Assembly (NCBI GenBank): GCA_046155505.1
Contig: JBJXFK010000299.1
Span: 1 to 23,607 of the forward strand
Length of the DNA: 23,607 nt
From: JBJXFK01 sp046155505
Lineage (GTDB): Bacteria > Planctomycetota > Phycisphaerae > UBA1845 > Fen-1342
Direction of reading: 5' to 3'
Shown: positions 15,077-22,734 of the stretch, in pieces
Layout of the letters: every line of letters starts with the position of its first letter
Numbering within the stretch: the stretch's first letter is position 1
Position numbers and translations under genes: made by a program
The notes under the pieces: model-generated
Seen by the model: only the letters and a program-made list of their open reading frames with translations
What the model was told of the DNA's origin: nothing
Databases searched by the model: none

Positions 15077-16891
15077 ATGCGGAAATCTACGCGAAAATCG
15101 CGTGTCCGGCAAGGTTGGGTGCGGGGCGGGCGCATCTCGCGCAGCGGCGCTGCGGCGCCGAGGAACAGGGGCCAAATGCGTAGCGGCGGAAAAATTTGGC
15201 CGCCGAAGTCGATACGTCGGAGTTGGTTCCGCGAAGTTGGGTTGGGTTGGGTAGGCTCGGTCGGGCCAACGGGTTCGGTAATCTCGCATCCGCATTCAAA
15301 TTCCTCCGCGCCCCACGCCTCGGCGGTCGTCCTGTCGAAATTCGATTACGTCTGGAACCGCGACAACACAGTGGCATCGCGTACCGAGACCGATAACGTC
15401 GCCGGCACGGTAGCAACGGTAGCGTTCACATATGACGCCCGCAAACGGATGATCGGCGAGCAACGAGTCGTCGGAGCGACCACGATCTACAACCTGTCCT
15501 ACACATACGACCAACTTGGCAACCGCCTCAAGAAGACGGACAACCTCACTGGTCGTTACACGCAGTATTTCTACGACAGCGACGCCGCCAATCGCGATCC
15601 GTTGTTTCAGACCAACAACAACCGCCTGCTCTGGTACACTGAGCACGCACCCGTAACCGGCGGAACCGCGATCGTGCGAACCGTGAAGTACATTTATTAT
15701 CTTGACGGCAACGTCAGCATCATCACCGTCAAGGATCATTGCGTCGATTCGACGCTGTCGCCGGGTGTGGTCGCGGACTTTGACTGGCATTACGACGTTG
15801 CGTTCTGCTACTACAAGAACAAGCACGTCCGCCGCGTGCTCTGGAACCGGTTCAAGGTCGATGGCTCGGACGTGGCGTTTGATTTCGAGCCGCTGACTGC
15901 GCGTGAATTTCGCTTCGACGGCGGGCGGCAGCGCTACGCGACGATCGATTACGACTGCAACGGCACCATCAGCGAGAATTTGTGGACCCGCATCGGCGAG
16001 GTCGAATGGACCGACTACCTAGGCGACACGCCCTACGGCGACTTCGAAATCTCCGACAACGGCAGCGGCGGGCACACGCTCACGCCTGAGCGGCGATATT
16101 TTGCGCTCGGCGGCGATGAATCGCTGAATGCGTCCGGCGGTGTGACCGATTCGCGCTATTGGCATGGCGACTTGATCGACTCCGTTAGCTTGGTGACCAA
16201 ACCGAGCGGCACCGGTGGCACCGGCAACGTCGCACCCGCCACCACGGCCTACACCGCGTTCGGCGAGCAGGTCAGTGGGGCAGGTTTCCAACCTGCCAAC
16301 GTTGATGTGCGCTACCGCTACGCCGGCGGCCACGGCTACGAATCCGACGGGATCGTGCTCGAAGGCGTCAACCCAACCCTCGCGACGATTCGGCTTTCGC
16401 ACGTCGGCGAACGTTGGTACGACCCGGCGATCGGGCGGTTTGTTCAGCGCGATCCGATTGGGCTGCGTGGTGGAGTGAATTTCTACGGCTACTGCCGAAA
16501 CAGCCCGCTTCATTGGATTGATCCGGACGGAATGCAACAGAGGGCACCAGTACGCCCGGGAACCGTCGGCGGCGTTTTTGTCGGGACTGGTGCGGGTGGA
16601 ACCGTTAAGGCGATCGTTGAACGGAACACAATCAAGAAGGCTGCGACCTGGGGGCTTAAAAAAGCCTCCACAAAACTCATCGGTGCAGCAATCTGCTCAG
16701 CGTGTGGTGGTCCCGTTGGATTTGTCGTCGGATTCGTAGCGTGCATCGCAATTGACGCGGCGGTTGACTTGACGGTAGACGCACTTCGTGCCTCCTCTGG
16801 GGAGATTCTGCCGGACGAGTTCGACCCAAAGGGATGCGGCGTGAGTCCCCCGGGAGTGGGCAACTGGGACTTCTCGCTGAGTCCACCGTAA
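15077..16891 (+). CDS. 5'-truncated RHS/YD-repeat protein with a hydrophobic C-terminal tip
   Basis: The frame is open from 14975. I chose ATG 15077 because GAGG lies 8 nt before it, giving 604 residues, but the start is uncertain. YD-repeat homology only begins near 15335 (FDYVWNRDNTVASRTETDN). It continues through SYTYDQLGNRLKKTDNLTG and ends with the hallmark core motif YDPAIGRFVQRDPIGLRGG plus NFYGYCRNSPLHWIDPDG. The first roughly 85 residues are basic, unrelated to RHS and lack a signal peptide, so a normal long N-terminal part (most RHS proteins exceed 1000 residues) is missing. After the core, residues about 486-604 are a unique tip with a long hydrophobic stretch (LIGAAICSACGGPVGFVVGF and following). 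RHS tips are commonly exchanged toxin domains; this one resembles a membrane-inserting segment, but no known toxin was recognised. Confidence 0.8.
   Translation: MRKSTRKSRVRQGWVRGGRISRSGAAAPRNRGQMRSGGKIWPPKSIRRSWFREVGLGWVGSVGPTGSVISHPHSNSSAPHASAVVLSKFDYVWNRDNTVASRTETDNVAGTVATVAFTYDARKRMIGEQRVVGATTIYNLSYTYDQLGNRLKKTDNLTGRYTQYFYDSDAANRDPLFQTNNNRLLWYTEHAPVTGGTAIVRTVKYIYYLDGNVSIITVKDHCVDSTLSPGVVADFDWHYDVAFCYYKNKHVRRVLWNRFKVDGSDVAFDFEPLTAREFRFDGGRQRYATIDYDCNGTISENLWTRIGEVEWTDYLGDTPYGDFEISDNGSGGHTLTPERRYFALGGDESLNASGGVTDSRYWHGDLIDSVSLVTKPSGTGGTGNVAPATTAYTAFGEQVSGAGFQPANVDVRYRYAGGHGYESDGIVLEGVNPTLATIRLSHVGERWYDPAIGRFVQRDPIGLRGGVNFYGYCRNSPLHWIDPDGMQQRAPVRPGTVGGVFVGTGAGGTVKAIVERNTIKKAATWGLKKASTKLIGAAICSACGGPVGFVVGFVACIAIDAAVDLTVDALRASSGEILPDEFDPKGCGVSPPGVGNWDFSLSPP
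15236..15255 (+). repeat. GTTGGG hexamer run with G3-quadruplex potential
   Basis: There are three consecutive GTTGGG units followed by TAGG, in the non-homologous 5' part of the RHS frame. The pattern (G3-N2 three times plus G2) is a weak quadruplex candidate and supports the view that this part of the frame is repeat DNA rather than RHS coding sequence. Confidence 0.55.
16279..16297. repeat. 19-bp palindrome GGCAGGTTTCCAACCTGCC inside the RHS gene
   Basis: This is a perfect 8-bp inverted repeat around a TCC loop, translated in frame as part of GAGFQPANVD. It interrupts a segment between AFGEQVS and VRYRYAGG that is continuous in typical RHS cores. I associate this string with interspersed repeats of planctomycete-like genomes, from memory only. 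Confidence 0.75.
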
Positions 16892-16988
16892 GTGAATTGC
16901 GTGCGGTACATAGTCACGAACGCACTTAAACAAAACACAATGAGTGTTTCGCATTCGGTTTGATTGTTCTGGTGATTTTCGTTAGCAA

Positions 16989-17447
16989 ATGTCTGGAACT
17001 GCACAGATGGGCGATCAAAGCGACGAGGGACCACGCTGGCTTGCCCGCGAACTTGCCCAGCTGGACTCGGATGAAGAACGTCGCGCTGCCGTCCAATTTG
17101 TCGGTGAGCAGTTACGCGGGAGTTGGGCGGGCCGCATTTTGCGGGGGTCGGCTGTTGGGGCACTGGCGTTGTTCGGCGTGTTTGGGGGGCTTCGCGCGTT
17201 GGGGTTTCAAGTAGTACTGTTCTCACTTCACATATCTGATGTAATAATTGGAAGCGTGGCCTTGTCTTGCAGTCTATACATCTCTGATTGCATTGGCGAG
17301 TACTTCCGTCGCGCGCGGGCACGAATTGCGCTGTTCGCGTATCTTCGCCGCCGCGGTCACCCGACGTGCGTGCATTGCGGGTACTCGCTGCGCGGTGTAA
17401 GCGGTGCCGCATGCCCCGAATGCGGTGTCGATTGCTCACCGGATTGA
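16989..17447 (+). CDS. Small membrane protein with a C-terminal zinc ribbon; candidate immunity partner of the RHS tip
   Basis: The product has 152 residues. A charged N-terminal helix (LARELAQLDSDEERRAAVQF) is followed by two hydrophobic segments (about residues 50-70 and 73-98), a basic stretch, and a terminal zinc ribbon CVHCGYSLRGVSGAACPECG (CxxC, 11 residues, CxxC). That ribbon type is frequent in planctomycete membrane proteins. No good ribosome site precedes ATG 16989; an internal ATG at 17007 is an alternative. It begins 97 nt after the RHS stop, on the same strand. Its position and membrane character make it a possible immunity protein against a membrane-active RHS tip; that role is inferred from context only. 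Confidence 0.75.
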   Translation: MSGTAQMGDQSDEGPRWLARELAQLDSDEERRAAVQFVGEQLRGSWAGRILRGSAVGALALFGVFGGLRALGFQVVLFSLHISDVIIGSVALSCSLYISDCIGEYFRRARARIALFAYLRRRGHPTCVHCGYSLRGVSGAACPECGVDCSPD

Positions 17448-17465
17448 TCGCAGCGATGGGGGCAG

Positions 17466-17517
17466 GTGGCACTGTCGAAGTACGAAAACCGTGCGTGTGC
17501 CACTGCTTTGCAAGCAG
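17466..17517. repeat. Palindromic repeat cluster
   Basis: GTGGCAC (17466-17472) is inverted as GTGCCAC (17497-17503), directly followed by the palindrome CTGCTT-TGC-AAGCAG (17503-17517). It could fold as two adjacent hairpins just past the end of the plus-strand membrane-protein gene and might act as its terminator, although no T run follows. Confidence 0.55.
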
Positions 17518-17672
17518 CGCGAATCGACAGCGCGGCAGCGCCACGGTCGGCAGGCAACCCGATCGCCAAATCTCGTGCCGCCTTCCTCCGCCGGTCGCCG
17601 CCGCTCCACCCAAGCGCACTCCCCCGCGCATCGCCTCCGCATTCCCAAGCACTACGCTCGTTTTTCTAGATC

Positions 17673-17720
17673 CTTCGTCGCTCCGTCGCTCCGTCGCTTC
17701 GTCGCTCCTTCGCCCCGTCG
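17673..17720. repeat. CTYCGTCG octamer array
   Basis: There are six uninterrupted octamers: CTTCGTCG, CTCCGTCG twice, CTTCGTCG, CTCCTTCG and CCCCGTCG. This is the same unit as the array in front of kdsC (7440-7479). Confidence 0.85.
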
Positions 17721-18047
17721 CTCGCCCCCCCAATCAAATCCCCGCACAATCCCGCGAAAATCCTCGAATCTCACCGCAATTCCTCGGTGCTCTCCGTGAC
17801 CTCCGTGGCAACCGGCTTTTGTTTCTCATAACCTCGATGGCATGATCGACGCACCCACCAATCCGACCCACCCACAAACCAACCCCAGCGTCCCATTTCT
17901 CGCCACTCCGGTAAAAACCGCCCCTGCTCGCAATCCGCCGAAGATGGTCAACAAAATGTCACGCCGCAACGCAAACTTGACCATCTCGACGCCTCGCGCC
18001 TATCAGGCAACCTCCGAGCCGGGCCGGGGAATTCGCCGATCGCCGTC

Positions 18048-18152
18048 GATACCGAATTCGAATACGACCAACTCGGCAACCGCCTCTCGCGGACCGACAA
18101 CACGATCACGCCCGCGACCGTTACCGGCTACGAATACGACGTGCGCAATTTT
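18048..18152 (+). pseudogene. RHS/YD-repeat remnant
   Basis: Thirty-five codons read as an RHS segment: DTEFEYDQLGNRLSRTDN, then a short spacer, then GYEYDVRNF. This closely parallels YTYDQLGNRLKKTDN in the RHS gene at about 15.5 kb. No RHS sequence is recognisable on either side, so it is a fragment left by recombination or decay. It lies between repeat modules. Confidence 0.8.
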
Positions 18153-18228
18153 CAGGCCGCGAGGACGTACATGCGCAAGGATGAGGACGATGAATCGCAG
18201 CTGCTTGCGGGCGCTCCAAACAAGTCAA

Positions 18229-18270
18229 GGGCGGCTGCTCCACAGCGCATGGAGCGACCGCCCTCGGTCG
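18229..18270. repeat. GC-rich hairpin repeat modules next to the oxidoreductase gene
   Basis: GGGCGGCTGCTCCAC (18229-18243) is identical to the mnmA module at 2446-2460. It is followed by the hairpin CGACCG-CCCT-CGGTCG (18255-18270), which has the same layout as AGCAGCCG-CCTT-CGGCTGCT at 5295-5314 but different stem bases that remain paired. Confidence 0.7.
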
Positions 18271-18298
18271 AGCGAAGACTTCAGCACGACGCTAGCGC

Positions 18299-19684
18299 CT
18301 ACACGTCGAACTTCCAGCCGGCGCGATATTCCTTGGTCAGGAACTGATTCGCCTCGGCCACGTTTGTCACCTTCATGTTCGCGCCGTCGTATTCCAAGCG
18401 CCGACCGACGCGCAGCGCGACGTTGCCCAGCAGGATCGACTCGGTGAACGGGGCGGCGTAGGCGAAATTCGACTTGGGGAAGTCGATCGGCTTCTCGCCG
18501 GCGATCGCCATGAGCCATTCGCGCTGGTGGCCCGGCGAGCGTTCGAGGAGCTGCTTGGGTTTGCCGATTTCCTTCATTTTGGCTTCGGGGATGATGCGCG
18601 GGCTTTCGCCATAGTCGCCGCTGACCAGCATGGACGCCTTGGTTCCGATGAAGAGGTTGCCGGTGGGCGGCAGCTTACGCCCTACCTCGAGATCCTGCGG
18701 CAGCTTGGGCATCAAACCGCCGTCATACCAGTAGCAATCAAACGCGGGGCGGCCTTCCTTGGCGGCGAACGTCCACTTCACGGCGGCGGCCTTCGGGAAC
18801 GATTCGTTGTTCATCGGCGTCGAGACGATCGGCTCGATGCTGGTCGGATAGCCGGGATCGAGCGCCCAGAAGATGCCGTCCATGGTGTGACAGGCCATGT
18901 CGCCCAGCGCGCCCGCGCCGAAATCCCACCAGCCGCGCCAATTGAAATGGTGATAGACCTTGGCCTTGTAGGGGCGTTCGGGTGCGGGGCCGAGCCACGC
19001 GTCCCAGTTGAGCGAGCCGGGCACGTCGTCGCTGCCTTCGGGGCGGCCCATGCCCTGCGGCCAGATGGGGCGATCGGTCCAGCTATGCACTTCCTTGATG
19101 TCGCCGAGGGCACCGCTGCGGACCCACTCATAGACGAGTCGCCAGCCTTCGAGGGCGTGGCCCTGGTTGCCCATCTGGGTAACAACTTTGTATTTCTTGC
19201 TGGCTTCGAGCAGTTTGCGGGCTTCCCACGGCGTGTGCGTGAGCGGCTTTTGCGTGTAGACGGCCTTGCCGAGCTGCATGGCGATCATTGTCGCCGGGAA
19301 GTGATGATGGTCGGGCGTGCCGATCATGACGCCGTCGATGTTTTTGTGTTCGTTGTCGAACATAGCGCGATAGTCTTGATAGGCCTTGGCTCGCGGGAAG
19401 TGTTTGAAGCCGTTATCGAAGCGTGTGCTGTCGACGTCGCAGAAGCAGAGGCAACTCACGCCGAGCTTGGTGGTTTCCTCGAAGTGATGACCGCCGATGC
19501 CGCCGGTGCCGATGTAGGCGAGGCGGACGTTCTTGTACGACGGCAGCGACTCGGCCGGTTTGGAGTCGGCAGGTTTGCTGGTTGCATCCTGGCCGAGGAG
19601 CCAATCGGCGCTGTAAGCGGCGGCACCGAGCGTAGCGGCGTCGCGAATGAATTTGCGGCGTGAGGGTCGTAGATCGGGTTGCAT
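18299..19684 (-). CDS. Tat-exported Gfo/Idh/MocA-family oxidoreductase
   Basis: The product has 461 residues. ATG 19684 begins MQPDLRPSRRKFIRDAATLG, a twin-arginine signal with RR at residues 9-10. The Rossmann region follows (VRLAYIGTGGIGGHHFEE, CFCDVD, DGVMIGTPDHHHFP). The catalytic-region motif is AVYTQKPLTHTPWEARKL, with QKP in place of the classic EKP, a variant I associate with planctomycete paralogues. The C-terminal half (GWWDFGAGALGDMACHTMDG, then GHQREWLMAIAG) matches the bacterial-type C-terminal domain of exported members. Such enzymes are usually linked to NAD(P)-dependent sugar or glycoside metabolism outside the cytoplasm; the substrate is unknown. No sugar-catabolism genes lie next to it. 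Confidence 0.93.
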   Translation of the reverse strand: MQPDLRPSRRKFIRDAATLGAAAYSADWLLGQDATSKPADSKPAESLPSYKNVRLAYIGTGGIGGHHFEETTKLGVSCLCFCDVDSTRFDNGFKHFPRAKAYQDYRAMFDNEHKNIDGVMIGTPDHHHFPATMIAMQLGKAVYTQKPLTHTPWEARKLLEASKKYKVVTQMGNQGHALEGWRLVYEWVRSGALGDIKEVHSWTDRPIWPQGMGRPEGSDDVPGSLNWDAWLGPAPERPYKAKVYHHFNWRGWWDFGAGALGDMACHTMDGIFWALDPGYPTSIEPIVSTPMNNESFPKAAAVKWTFAAKEGRPAFDCYWYDGGLMPKLPQDLEVGRKLPPTGNLFIGTKASMLVSGDYGESPRIIPEAKMKEIGKPKQLLERSPGHQREWLMAIAGEKPIDFPKSNFAYAAPFTESILLGNVALRVGRRLEYDGANMKVTNVAEANQFLTKEYRAGWKFDV

Positions 19685-19812
19685 GGCGGATACTCGCTTT
19701 CTATGGACGCACGCCCGCAACGGTGTACGTCGAGAGGCTCTTTCAACCGACGAAACGAGTCAGGATTCTCCGGCGGCGGGACGAATTTCGCAACGGGGGC
19801 GGGAGACAGTAT

Positions 19813-19886
19813 CGAGTAGCGAGTAGCGAGTTGAAGACAGCGCCTCGCGTCGGCGTGCTGTTTGGATGCCCAACTCGCTACTCGCT
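19813..19886. repeat. Inverted repeat built from CGAGTAG heptamers
   Basis: Positions 19818-19833 (AGCGAGTAGCGAGTTG) are exactly complementary to 19871-19886, with a 37-nt loop. The arms consist of CGAGTAG heptamers, and the same series continues into the MOSC gene's stop codon (TAG at 19892-19894). It may serve as that gene's transcription terminator. Confidence 0.7.
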
Positions 19887-19891
19887 CCTCG

Positions 19892-20338
19892 CTACTCCAT
19901 CCTCGTCACCGCATCGCCGACGGCGAATTGACCGGCTTCCAGTACTTCGCCGTAGACGCCGGCGCGGCATTCGGGTTTGAGGGCTTCGAGCAGGCCGGGC
20001 ACGAACTCGTTCATCAGTTCGCAGGGCCGCGTTTCGGCGTGGATGCGAATGAGCGCGGTGCCCACACGCACGGTCTTGCCGAACCACAGGTCAAGCCGCG
20101 CCGCGTCGACGAGGACGTTTGCGCGGCGCGTGTGCCACGGCTTGTCGCTGCCGAGCAATTGCATGACCGCGGTCCATTGAATTGAAGAGATGAACGTGAC
20201 GCCGCGCTTGGCCGATGGTTTCTCGCCGCCGATGATTCCGCCGCCGATTTCGACGTTCGCCGCGGCGACCTCGCGCATCGGTCCGCCGCTCGCGGTCTTG
20301 ATCGCGATCGCTTGAATCTGGGCCAGCGCGATACTCAT
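19892..20338 (-). CDS. MOSC domain protein
   Basis: The product has 148 residues. ATG 20338 has GGAG 6 nt upstream, so the in-frame TTG four codons earlier is not needed. The domain is recognisable from AIAIKTASGGPMREVAAANV, GGGIIGGEKPSAKRGVTFIS and ARLDLWFGKTVRVGTALIRI, followed by the conserved cysteine in ETRPCELMN (C106). MOSC domains handle sulfur or molybdenum-cofactor chemistry; stand-alone versions are of uncertain substrate. The stop codon and 3' flank are made of CGAGTAG repeat units. It is divergent from the coiled-coil gene. Confidence 0.88.
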   Translation of the reverse strand: MSIALAQIQAIAIKTASGGPMREVAAANVEIGGGIIGGEKPSAKRGVTFISSIQWTAVMQLLGSDKPWHTRRANVLVDAARLDLWFGKTVRVGTALIRIHAETRPCELMNEFVPGLLEALKPECRAGVYGEVLEAGQFAVGDAVTRME

Positions 20339-20719
20339 TGATCGCTCCAATTATCCGTCACTCGATGCGTCGGTCACCGGACCCGCGCGTTACTGCACGG
20401 CATCTTACGCGAGCGTGCGATCGGGCAGTAATCGACGGGACTCGCAGGCATTAGGCCGATCGCCAGGCATCCGACCGTGCGTCGACGCATCTTTTATCGT
20501 TCCTACGTCGGAGCCGGGTGGACATTCAGCGCCGGCGGCGGATTTCGCCGACGGATGCGACCGGGCGCATGGCATGCTTATAGCGACGTGCGGCGCGGCA
20601 GGCCGATACGACCTGTAAGCGCGAGGGCAGGATTCCGGCGGCTGATGCCGGATCGCTCGACCTGCGCCGTGCGGATATGTCGTTCGAACGAACTTGCGCC
20701 CGTGAGAGCTTGATCAGAT
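20339..20719. other. Divergent intergenic region without a visible gene
   Basis: These 381 bp lie between the divergent MOSC and coiled-coil genes and presumably hold both promoters. Short open frames here show no protein-like pattern. I found no repeat array or strong hairpin and could not assign promoter boxes; TTATAG near 20578 is only a weak -10 candidate for the plus strand. Confidence 0.5.
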
Positions 20720-21712
20720 ATGAGCGCAGCCGACTCAACCAGGCCGCCGGAGAGCGAGCACGCGATCGACCTTGCATCGCTGCAGTCGGTCACACATGAC
20801 ATCGTGTCGCGCATGCAATCGCTGCGCGAGTTGATGGACGCCCGCGCCGCCGCCCTCGATGCGTGCCGAGGGTCGCTCGATGAATACAACGCGAACTTGC
20901 AAGCCGAGTCGACGCAGCTCGCCGCGCGCGAAAGCGAGCTTTCCGAAACGTATGAGCGGCGCGAACGCGAGCTTACACAGCGCGAAGCAGCGTGTGCGGC
21001 GAACGAATCGGGTTTCGCCGAACGCGAGCGCAGCCTCGCCGCGCTGAAGAAAGAACTGGAGCAGCGACAGGTCACGGTGTCTGCGGCGGAGAGGGAAGCA
21101 CAGACCCGCGGCGAGTCGCTGATGCAGCGCGACGCGCAGGTGCAGCACGCCGAGAAGCAGCTTGCGGCGCAGATGAGCGGCTTTCAGGCGGCGATGGCCA
21201 AGTTGGACGACGAGCGGGCTGCGCTGACCCACTTGCAGCACGAGATTGCCGCGAGCGGAGCGCAGTTCGAGCGGCGAGAGGCAGAACTGGCCGAGCAGCG
21301 CAAGCGACTCGATGCCGCGCGCGCGGAGTGCGATGCCAAGGCCGCGGCATGCGCGAAGGAGCGCGCCGATCTGGATGCGCTGGCGGCTCGCACGACCGCC
21401 CAGAAGACAGACGTGGATGCCAGGTCGGTGGAGATCAATTTTCTGCGCGATGCGTGCGAGTCGCGCAAACGCGAATTGGACGCGGCGACGGCGGACATCG
21501 ACGCGCTGCGTCGGCAGCTTGAAACCGAGTTGAAGCGCGTGACCGACGGCGAAGCGAATTTGTTGCCCAAGCTCGGCCTGTCGGACGGTTCGCGACGCGG
21601 CAAGCCGGACGGCGATTTGCCGCGCGGCGTCGATGCTGAGTCGCGTGCGTCGGTCGAGCGGTTTCAGAAGTTGTGTCGCGATGCCAAGCGTAAAGTCGTC
21701 GGATCGTCGTAA
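20720..21712 (+). CDS. Cytoplasmic long coiled-coil protein
   Basis: The product has 330 residues, without signal peptide or membrane segment. From about residue 25 to 275 it is continuous heptad-like sequence rich in Glu, Arg, Ala and Gln (RESELSETYERRERELTQRE, LAALKKELEQRQVTVSAAER, AELAEQRKRLDAARAE), i.e. a long coiled coil. The C-terminal roughly 55 residues are polar and probably flexible, ending in a basic patch. The ribosome site before ATG 20720 is weak. It lies 20 nt upstream of the FGE-like gene and probably forms an operon with it and the GTPase. It might act as a scaffold or oligomerisation partner; no family can be named. Confidence 0.82.
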   Translation: MSAADSTRPPESEHAIDLASLQSVTHDIVSRMQSLRELMDARAAALDACRGSLDEYNANLQAESTQLAARESELSETYERRERELTQREAACAANESGFAERERSLAALKKELEQRQVTVSAAEREAQTRGESLMQRDAQVQHAEKQLAAQMSGFQAAMAKLDDERAALTHLQHEIAASGAQFERREAELAEQRKRLDAARAECDAKAAACAKERADLDALAARTTAQKTDVDARSVEINFLRDACESRKRELDAATADIDALRRQLETELKRVTDGEANLLPKLGLSDGSRRGKPDGDLPRGVDAESRASVERFQKLCRDAKRKVVGSS

Positions 21713-21732
21713 TCATCGGCGGAGTGTTTGTC

Positions 21733-22707
21733 ATGGGATTTTGGTCATTCGCATCCGCGAGCGCGAGCCGCTCGCCCGACGCCGTCGGCGAAGGCGCGAC
21801 GGCCACCGCGCGCCCGTCTGGTGACAGCGGCGACTCGCTCGCCGCGGCGCTCGAGGCCGGCCGGTTCGGCATGGTCGCGGTCGCGAACAGCCCGTGGCGC
21901 GATCAGCCGGGGTTCGACAAAGCTCGCCGCACCGCGATCGCCGCGATTGACGAGCGGCTTGCGTTCGTGCCCGAAGGATTCGTCTCGCTCGCGCTGACCG
22001 TCAACGGCGAACCGGGCGGCAAGGAATCGGATCACTCGACGAGCGGCTTCATGCTTGCCCGACATGCGGTGACCAACGCGGAGTATCAGCGATTTGTCGA
22101 CGCCGACGCCTACGGCGACTATCGCCATTGGCCCGAAGACGTGTTGCCGCATGTGGTGAATTTCAAGGATCGCACTGGCAAGGCCGGTCCGCGCTTGTGG
22201 CAGGACGGTCGGCATGACAAGCGTCTGGCCGATCACCCGGTTGTGGGCATCTCGTTCGTCGAGGCGCAGGCGTACGCGGCGTGGATCGGTATGCGCCTGC
22301 CGACCGAGATCGAGTGGCAGATGGCGGCGAGCTGGCGCATTCGCAGCGAGGCGAACGTCACGCGGCGATATGCGTGGGGCGATTCGTTTGATCTCGAGTG
22401 CTGCAACGTCTGGCACAGCGGGCACGGGCACACGTTGTCGGTGAACGCATGCCCCGCCGGCGCGTCGCCCAACGGCGTGCTGCAACTGATCGGCAATGTG
22501 TGGGAATGGACCGCCAGCGATTTCGCGGGATTTGATAGCGAGGGACGCACGATCGTCGGCGACATGCTGATGAAGTCGATTCGCGGTGGCGCGTTTGATA
22601 CGTATTTCCCGTGGCAGGCGACGAGCACGTTTCGGTCAGGAGCGGCGTGTCTGGCCCGTGTTCACAATATCGGTTTCCGCTGCTGCATGGATTTGATCGA
22701 CGGATAA
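21733..22707 (+). CDS. Formylglycine-generating-enzyme-like (SUMF1 fold) protein lacking catalytic cysteines
   Basis: The product has 324 residues. ATG 21733 has GGAG 8 nt upstream and is preferred to the in-frame GTG at 21724. The SUMF1/EgtB/PvdO domain is clear: HAVTNAEYQRFVDADAYGD near residue 112, PVVGISFVEAQAYAAWIGMR, LPTEIEWQMAA, NGVLQLIGNVWEWTASDFAG near 250, SIRGGAFDTYF near 282, and a terminal IGFRCC. True formylglycine-generating enzymes have two cysteines shortly after RGGS; here that segment reads AFDTYFPWQATSTF with none, so oxidation of sulfatase cysteines is unlikely. The N-terminal roughly 70 residues are a separate low-complexity region. A binding or signalling role of the C-lectin-like fold is more plausible. 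Next to it is a GTPase gene, 27 nt downstream. Confidence 0.88.
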   Translation: MGFWSFASASASRSPDAVGEGATATARPSGDSGDSLAAALEAGRFGMVAVANSPWRDQPGFDKARRTAIAAIDERLAFVPEGFVSLALTVNGEPGGKESDHSTSGFMLARHAVTNAEYQRFVDADAYGDYRHWPEDVLPHVVNFKDRTGKAGPRLWQDGRHDKRLADHPVVGISFVEAQAYAAWIGMRLPTEIEWQMAASWRIRSEANVTRRYAWGDSFDLECCNVWHSGHGHTLSVNACPAGASPNGVLQLIGNVWEWTASDFAGFDSEGRTIVGDMLMKSIRGGAFDTYFPWQATSTFRSGAACLARVHNIGFRCCMDLIDG

Positions 22708-22734
22708 GCGACGCCCGTCGCGAAGGGAGCCGCC

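Larger units (their letters stand above)
17448..18298. other. Repeat-rich intergenic region with an RHS relic
   Basis: These 851 bp lie between convergent genes. The open frames here lack protein-like composition. Contents in order: the inverted pair GTGGCAC/GTGCCAC and palindrome CTGCTTTGCAAGCAG (17466-17517), a CTYCGTCG octamer array (17673-17720), GTGNYCTCC nonamers (17787-17809), a 35-codon YD-repeat relic (18048-18152), and hairpin repeats (18229-18270). No intact gene was seen. Confidence 0.65.

Noticed and set aside
17842..18447. 201-codon open frame on the plus strand
   Set aside because: Composition is low-complexity, it crosses the RHS relic in a different frame and overlaps the end of the oxidoreductase gene.
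18527..19663. 378-codon open frame on the plus strand
   Set aside because: It is antisense to the Gfo/Idh/MocA oxidoreductase, whose motifs are unambiguous.
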